The notes below the pieces were generated by a model, which searched no databases, was not told where the DNA came from, and saw only the letters and a program-made list of their open reading frames with translations. Shown here in pieces: positions 44,959-48,270 of a stretch of 48,270 nucleotides of DNA. The stretch comes from Planctomycetota bacterium. Lineage in GTDB: Bacteria; Planctomycetota; B15-G4. A program made the translations under genes and the position numbers. The stretch covers positions 1 to 48,270 of the forward strand of contig JAJDEO010000045.1 in NCBI GenBank assembly GCA_029259745.1, written 5' to 3'. The first letter of the stretch is position 1. The number at the start of each line of letters is the position of its first letter.

Positions 44959-45780
44959 TCACCCGGGTCGGCAAACGTCTTCCACACGAGCTCGATAGGC
45001 GCTCACGAGGCACTCGCTCACAGGGCGCGGATGCCCGAGTTCGCGCCCGTCGAGCACGTCGATCGAGACCGGTCCGAGCGCCGCATTCGTGACGAACGCC
45101 TCCGTCGCGTCACCTAGCTCATCTTGATCCAGTTGCCGTTCGCTCGCTTCGAGGCCGCGCTCAGCCGCGAGTTCGAGGACCAAGCCGCGTGTGATTCCGG
45201 CAAGCACGCCCTCGCATGGCGGCGTCACGAGTCGGCCGTCGAGAACGAGGAAGACGTTCGCTGCCGTGCCCTCCGTGACGCGCCCGTCGGTGGTCACGAG
45301 CAGGTCGTCGTAGCGCCCCGCCGACCGCGCTCGGCCACGCAAGATGTCGTGGACGAGGTAGTTGGTTGCCTTGACGCCAGCGATCGGCGACCGCGCGTCG
45401 TGGGCAAACGGCGCGACGCCGACACTGACCGGCGAGGCGACCGGCGGAACGTCGCGCAGGTGCACGAGCACCGATCCCGGAACGCTGCCATCACCGGCGG
45501 TGCACGTGATGCGCGCCACGGCCTCGGTCACCGAACAGGCCTGCGCCAGCTCGCCGAGCGCACGCGGGAGGTCGTCGACAACGCGCGGCAGCTCGATGCC
45601 GACGAGCGCCGCGCCGGCGCGGAGGCGCTCGAGATGTCGCTCGATGAGGAACGGCACGCCGTGGCGCAGTCGCAGGGTTTCGAAGACGCCGCGCCCGAAG
45701 AGCACCGTGTGATCGAACGCGGGCAGGCGTGCTTCGGCCGCCGGGATGAGCCGTCCGTCCTGCCAGACCGTCGGCATCAT
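44959..45780 (-). CDS. pabC: Class IV PLP aminotransferase, probable aminodeoxychorismate lyase
   Basis: The protein has 273 residues, within the family's range. In the class IV fold the Schiff-base Lys137 is in AGVKATNYLVHD, and the following GRVTEGTAANVFLV carries the acid residue that binds the PLP nitrogen. HTVLFGRGVFETLRLR at 24-39 is the standard opening. Neighbouring pabB argues for 4-amino-4-deoxychorismate lyase, which releases pyruvate to form p-aminobenzoate for folate. Branched-chain or D-amino-acid aminotransferases have a similar sequence, so context carries the specific call. It begins inside the pabB stop (ATGA at 45780); ATG codons at 45780 and 45777 are adjacent. Confidence 0.88.
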   Translation of the reverse strand: MMPTVWQDGRLIPAAEARLPAFDHTVLFGRGVFETLRLRHGVPFLIERHLERLRAGAALVGIELPRVVDDLPRALGELAQACSVTEAVARITCTAGDGSVPGSVLVHLRDVPPVASPVSVGVAPFAHDARSPIAGVKATNYLVHDILRGRARSAGRYDDLLVTTDGRVTEGTAANVFLVLDGRLVTPPCEGVLAGITRGLVLELAAERGLEASERQLDQDELGDATEAFVTNAALGPVSIDVLDGRELGHPRPVSECLVSAYRARVEDVCRPG

Positions 45781-47165
45781 GGCGTCGCTCCGATGACGTC
45801 GAACAGCGCGCGCGCCTTGTGCAGCGTCTCTTCGAACTCGTCGTGGGGATCCGAGCGCATCGTGATGCCCCCGCCCACGGGAATGAGAAGCCGCCCGTCG
45901 ACGAGCGTCGCGATGCGGATCGCGACGGAGAGGTCGAGGTCCCCGTTGACACCCAGCCAGCCGATCGCGCCGGTGTAGACATGCCGGCGGACCGGCTCGA
46001 GTTCCTCGATGATCTCGAGCGCCCGGATCTTCGGCGTGCCCGTGACGGAGCCCGGCGGGAACGCGCCGCGCAACAGGGCGAGCGGGTCGTCGACGAGCGC
46101 GCGCACGGTCGCGACGCGATGGAAGACGGTCGGCCATGCGTCGGTGGTGAACGGTTCGTCGACGACGACACTCGCGAGACGCGCGCTACGGTTGAGGTCG
46201 TTGCGCACGAGGTCGACGATCATCGCGAGCTCGGCGCGTTCCTTGACGGACGCTTCAAGCGCGGCGCGCTGGACCGCGTCGTCGGCCGGCGTCGCGCCGC
46301 GCGGACGCGTGCCCTTGATCGGGCGCGACTCCACCGTGGCACCACGTCGACGCAAGAACAGCTCCGGGCTACTCGAGACGACACTCGCACGCGGCGTCTG
46401 CAGCAAGGCCGAGAACGGCGCAGGGAACCGGGCGCGCAAGGCGCGGTGGAGTGCCGCCGGTGAGCCGCGCATCGGCGCCTCGAAGCGCTGCGAGAGATTC
46501 ACCTGGTAGACGTCGCCGTCGCGGATGTGCTCGATCGCCGCCTCGACGGCCGCGAGGTAGTCCGCGCGCGAGAATGTGCTCGTCAGCGCCGCCGCGTCGA
46601 CTTCGAAGGAGGTCGCGACCGGGCCGTCGCGAGCGAGCCGCTCGGCTTCGCGCGCGAAGGCCTCGACGTCGGAGCGCGGCGCCCGCCCCACGGCAACGCG
46701 CTGCCCGCCGCCGGCGCGCTCGGCGAGGACGCAGGGGTAGATGCCGCAGCAGAGATCAGGCAAGTCGGCATCCGCCGGGCGGGTCGCCGGGATGTTTTCG
46801 AGCTGGCGGCCGAGGTCGTATCCGAACCAGCCGGCGGCCCCGCCGGTGAACGGCGGCAGGCCGGCGGCCCGAGGCTCGGACGTCGTCATGCGCCCCGGCC
46901 AGCGGCGGTCGAGCGCGGCGAACAGGGTTGTGAAGGCATCGTCGTCGCCGTCCGCGAGCGCTCCGTCCCCCACCGTCACCTCGACGATCTCGACCGGATC
47001 CCAGGTCAGCATCGTCCACTCGCTGAGCTCACTGCGCGCCCCGACACCATCGAACAGGACCGGTCGTCGCGCGGGCTCGAGGCGTTCGGCGAGATCGACC
47101 AGCGTCGCCGCGGCCGGTGCCAGGGGGACGACGTGTAGCTCGGATGGGGTCGCGGAATCACTCAC
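45777..47165 (-). CDS. pabB: Aminodeoxychorismate synthase component I
   Basis: The protein has 462 residues. It adds ammonia to chorismate to give 4-amino-4-deoxychorismate. Chorismate-binding signatures are SSSPELFLRRRG, ELAMIVDLVRNDLNR, PPGSVTGTPKIRALEIIEEL and GWLGVNGDLDLSVAIR. The sequence PIKGTRPRG has the Lys diagnostic of PabB; anthranilate synthase has Ala there (PIAGT). The N-terminal half includes GGAAGWFGYDLGRQLENIP. The start is GTG 47165; no ATG lies between this and a divergent recombinase gene, whose ATG at 47227 leaves only 61 bases, so the two promoters overlap. A glutamine amidotransferase partner (PabA) is not in the window. It is the first gene of the minus-strand cluster. 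Confidence 0.94.
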   Translation of the reverse strand: MSDSATPSELHVVPLAPAAATLVDLAERLEPARRPVLFDGVGARSELSEWTMLTWDPVEIVEVTVGDGALADGDDDAFTTLFAALDRRWPGRMTTSEPRAAGLPPFTGGAAGWFGYDLGRQLENIPATRPADADLPDLCCGIYPCVLAERAGGGQRVAVGRAPRSDVEAFAREAERLARDGPVATSFEVDAAALTSTFSRADYLAAVEAAIEHIRDGDVYQVNLSQRFEAPMRGSPAALHRALRARFPAPFSALLQTPRASVVSSSPELFLRRRGATVESRPIKGTRPRGATPADDAVQRAALEASVKERAELAMIVDLVRNDLNRSARLASVVVDEPFTTDAWPTVFHRVATVRALVDDPLALLRGAFPPGSVTGTPKIRALEIIEELEPVRRHVYTGAIGWLGVNGDLDLSVAIRIATLVDGRLLIPVGGGITMRSDPHDEFEETLHKARALFDVIGATP

Positions 47166-47226
47166 ACGGACGAGTGTAGAGCGGACGAGGCTGGGATTCG
47201 CCCCACACGTCTCGCAGCATGGAGCC

Positions 47227-48147
47227 ATGCACCTCGACTCGTACCTCGACCATCTCGCCGATGCCCGCCGTGTCAGCGCCCACACGCTGCGGGCCTACCG
47301 CAACGACATCGGGGCGCTACTGCGGTTCTGCGCCGAAGCTGGAACGGTGCAAGTCGACGAGATCGACACGCTCATGATCCGCGAGTACCTCGCCTCGCTC
47401 GAAGACCCGAGCAAGGCGACCTTGTCGCGCAAGCAGTCCGCGCTGCGCGGATTCTTCGGGTGGCTCGTGCGCGTCGGACACCTCTCCCGCGACCCGACGA
47501 CCTCGCTGCGCTCACCGCGCAAGCCGCGCAAGCTCCCGGCCGTCCTCGACGAAGCGGAGATCGTGCGGCTGCTCGGGGCACCGCATCGGGCGGCCAAGGA
47601 GCAACCGCCGACAGATGCCGCACTCGGGGAGCTGCTCGTCGTGCGCGACACGGCGCTGCTCGAGGTGCTGTATTCGGGCGGGTTGCGCGTCGCGGAGTGC
47701 TCGGGGCTCGACCTCACGGATGTCGAACTCGCGGAGGGGTCGGTGCGCGTGCTCGGCAAGGGCAACAAGGAACGGCTCGCGCTGCTGGGGACGCCGGCGC
47801 AGCGAGCGGTGAAGGCCTGGATGGGCGCGCGGCGTACGCTGCTGACGATGCGCAGGCGGCGCGCTGAGATGGCGCTGTTCGTGAACGCACGCGACGGCGG
47901 GCGGCTGACGACGCGTTCGATCGCGCGCGTCGTGAAGGCTGCCGCGCGGACGGCCGGGCTGGCCCGCGACGTGAGCCCGCACACGCTGCGTCACTCGTTC
48001 GCGACGCATCTGCTAGACAACGGTGCCGACCTGCGGGTCGTCCAGGAACTCCTCGGGCACGAGAGTCTGTCGACGACGCAGATCTATACACATGTGAGTA
48101 TTGGGCGGTTGAAGGACGTCTATTTGGCGACTCATCCGCGGGCTTGA
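47227..48147 (+). CDS. XerC/XerD-type tyrosine recombinase
   Basis: The protein has 306 residues, standard Xer length. The N-terminal SAM-like core-binding domain (SAHTLRAYRNDIGALLRFC) is followed by a complete catalytic set: Arg154 in GGLRVAE, Lys178 in GKGNKER, His252 and Arg255 in HTLRHSF, His278 in LLGHES, and nucleophile Tyr287 in IYTHVS. It should resolve chromosome dimers at dif with a second Xer; one protein alone cannot be assigned C or D. The ATG at 47227 places the usual N-terminus at residue 1; the longer in-frame extension crosses pabB and is rejected. No att or dif site is seen nearby, and no integrase-associated element, so it is probably the housekeeping enzyme. Confidence 0.93.
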   Translation: MHLDSYLDHLADARRVSAHTLRAYRNDIGALLRFCAEAGTVQVDEIDTLMIREYLASLEDPSKATLSRKQSALRGFFGWLVRVGHLSRDPTTSLRSPRKPRKLPAVLDEAEIVRLLGAPHRAAKEQPPTDAALGELLVVRDTALLEVLYSGGLRVAECSGLDLTDVELAEGSVRVLGKGNKERLALLGTPAQRAVKAWMGARRTLLTMRRRRAEMALFVNARDGGRLTTRSIARVVKAAARTAGLARDVSPHTLRHSFATHLLDNGADLRVVQELLGHESLSTTQIYTHVSIGRLKDVYLATHPRA

Positions 48148-48270
48148 AGGGTTTGGGGCTTGGGGTGTGCTCGGGACGCCGAGTGCGTGGGTCCGGGACG
48201 ACGGGGCTCGGGCACGGCGAGTGGCGACCGTGGGAACGCGGGGCGGGTGGCAGCGCCGCCGTGGAGTCGC

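Noticed and set aside
46741..47226. N-terminal extension of the Xer recombinase to 46741
   Set aside because: The extension crosses the pabB gene antisense and has no family similarity; the ATG at 47227 starts the standard Xer N-terminus.
47227..48270. The recombinase as part of a prophage or integrative element
   Set aside because: It is the standard 306-residue Xer type with no phage genes, excisionase or attachment repeat, and lies beside housekeeping genes.

Overview
The window is a gene-dense, high-GC stretch (mostly Asp/Glu/Arg/Ala-rich proteins, strong G/C third-position bias). It carries housekeeping genes mixed with secreted, repeat-rich proteins: FG-GAP/VCBS with an ASPIC-like tail, TPR lipoproteins, a choice-of-anchor Q beta-helix protein, PD40-type propellers and an SGNH-TPR protein. 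That mix, the GlmL-type ASKHA ATPase operon and an unusual ribosomal protein bL34 suggest a Planctomycetota or similar environmental bacterium. This is inference; there is no rRNA or other firm taxonomic marker. I see no prophage, insertion sequence or CRISPR array.

Layout. 1-420: non-coding, rich in inverted repeats. 420-7407: SGNH-TPR membrane protein (+), secreted beta-helix protein (-), two-lobed M16 peptidase (+). 7518-10386: small Cys-rich protein (-), aconitase (+), tRNA-Leu(UAG). 10432-14840: DUF5658 membrane protein (-), [2Fe-2S] ferredoxin (+), a DinB-like protein translationally coupled to a two-gene ABC transporter, then threonine aldolase (-). 15969-18853: FG-GAP lipoprotein and TPR lipoprotein as a pair. 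19168-23100: two tandem paralogous secreted esterases. 23163-26429: RluA-type pseudouridine synthase, rpmH (bL34) and a YgiQ-type radical SAM protein. 26430-27152: a gene-free gap. 27153-27941: a glycosyltransferase (-).

28147-35246 (+) is an eight-gene, tightly spaced operon: a small PH-like membrane protein, a 108-aa unknown, a GlmL/MutL-type ASKHA ATPase, a barrel-sandwich/KOW-like soluble protein, and four membrane proteins, the first resembling DUF6754. Five of its seven junctions overlap. No cobalamin-dependent mutase is present, so the ATPase more likely serves the membrane proteins than a mutase. It is the best candidate here for an undescribed system.

35705-47165 is almost entirely minus strand: pabB-pabC-unknown-DUF2062-coiled-coil protein-polyprenyl synthase-dxs, then a large secreted propeller protein. 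It joins folate-precursor synthesis to isoprenoid supply. A divergent XerC/D-type recombinase (+) closes the window.

Four intergenic regions (10903-11079, 11649-11743, 14639-14811, 35371-35554) hold related long imperfect palindromes. They look like a small family of non-coding dispersed elements.
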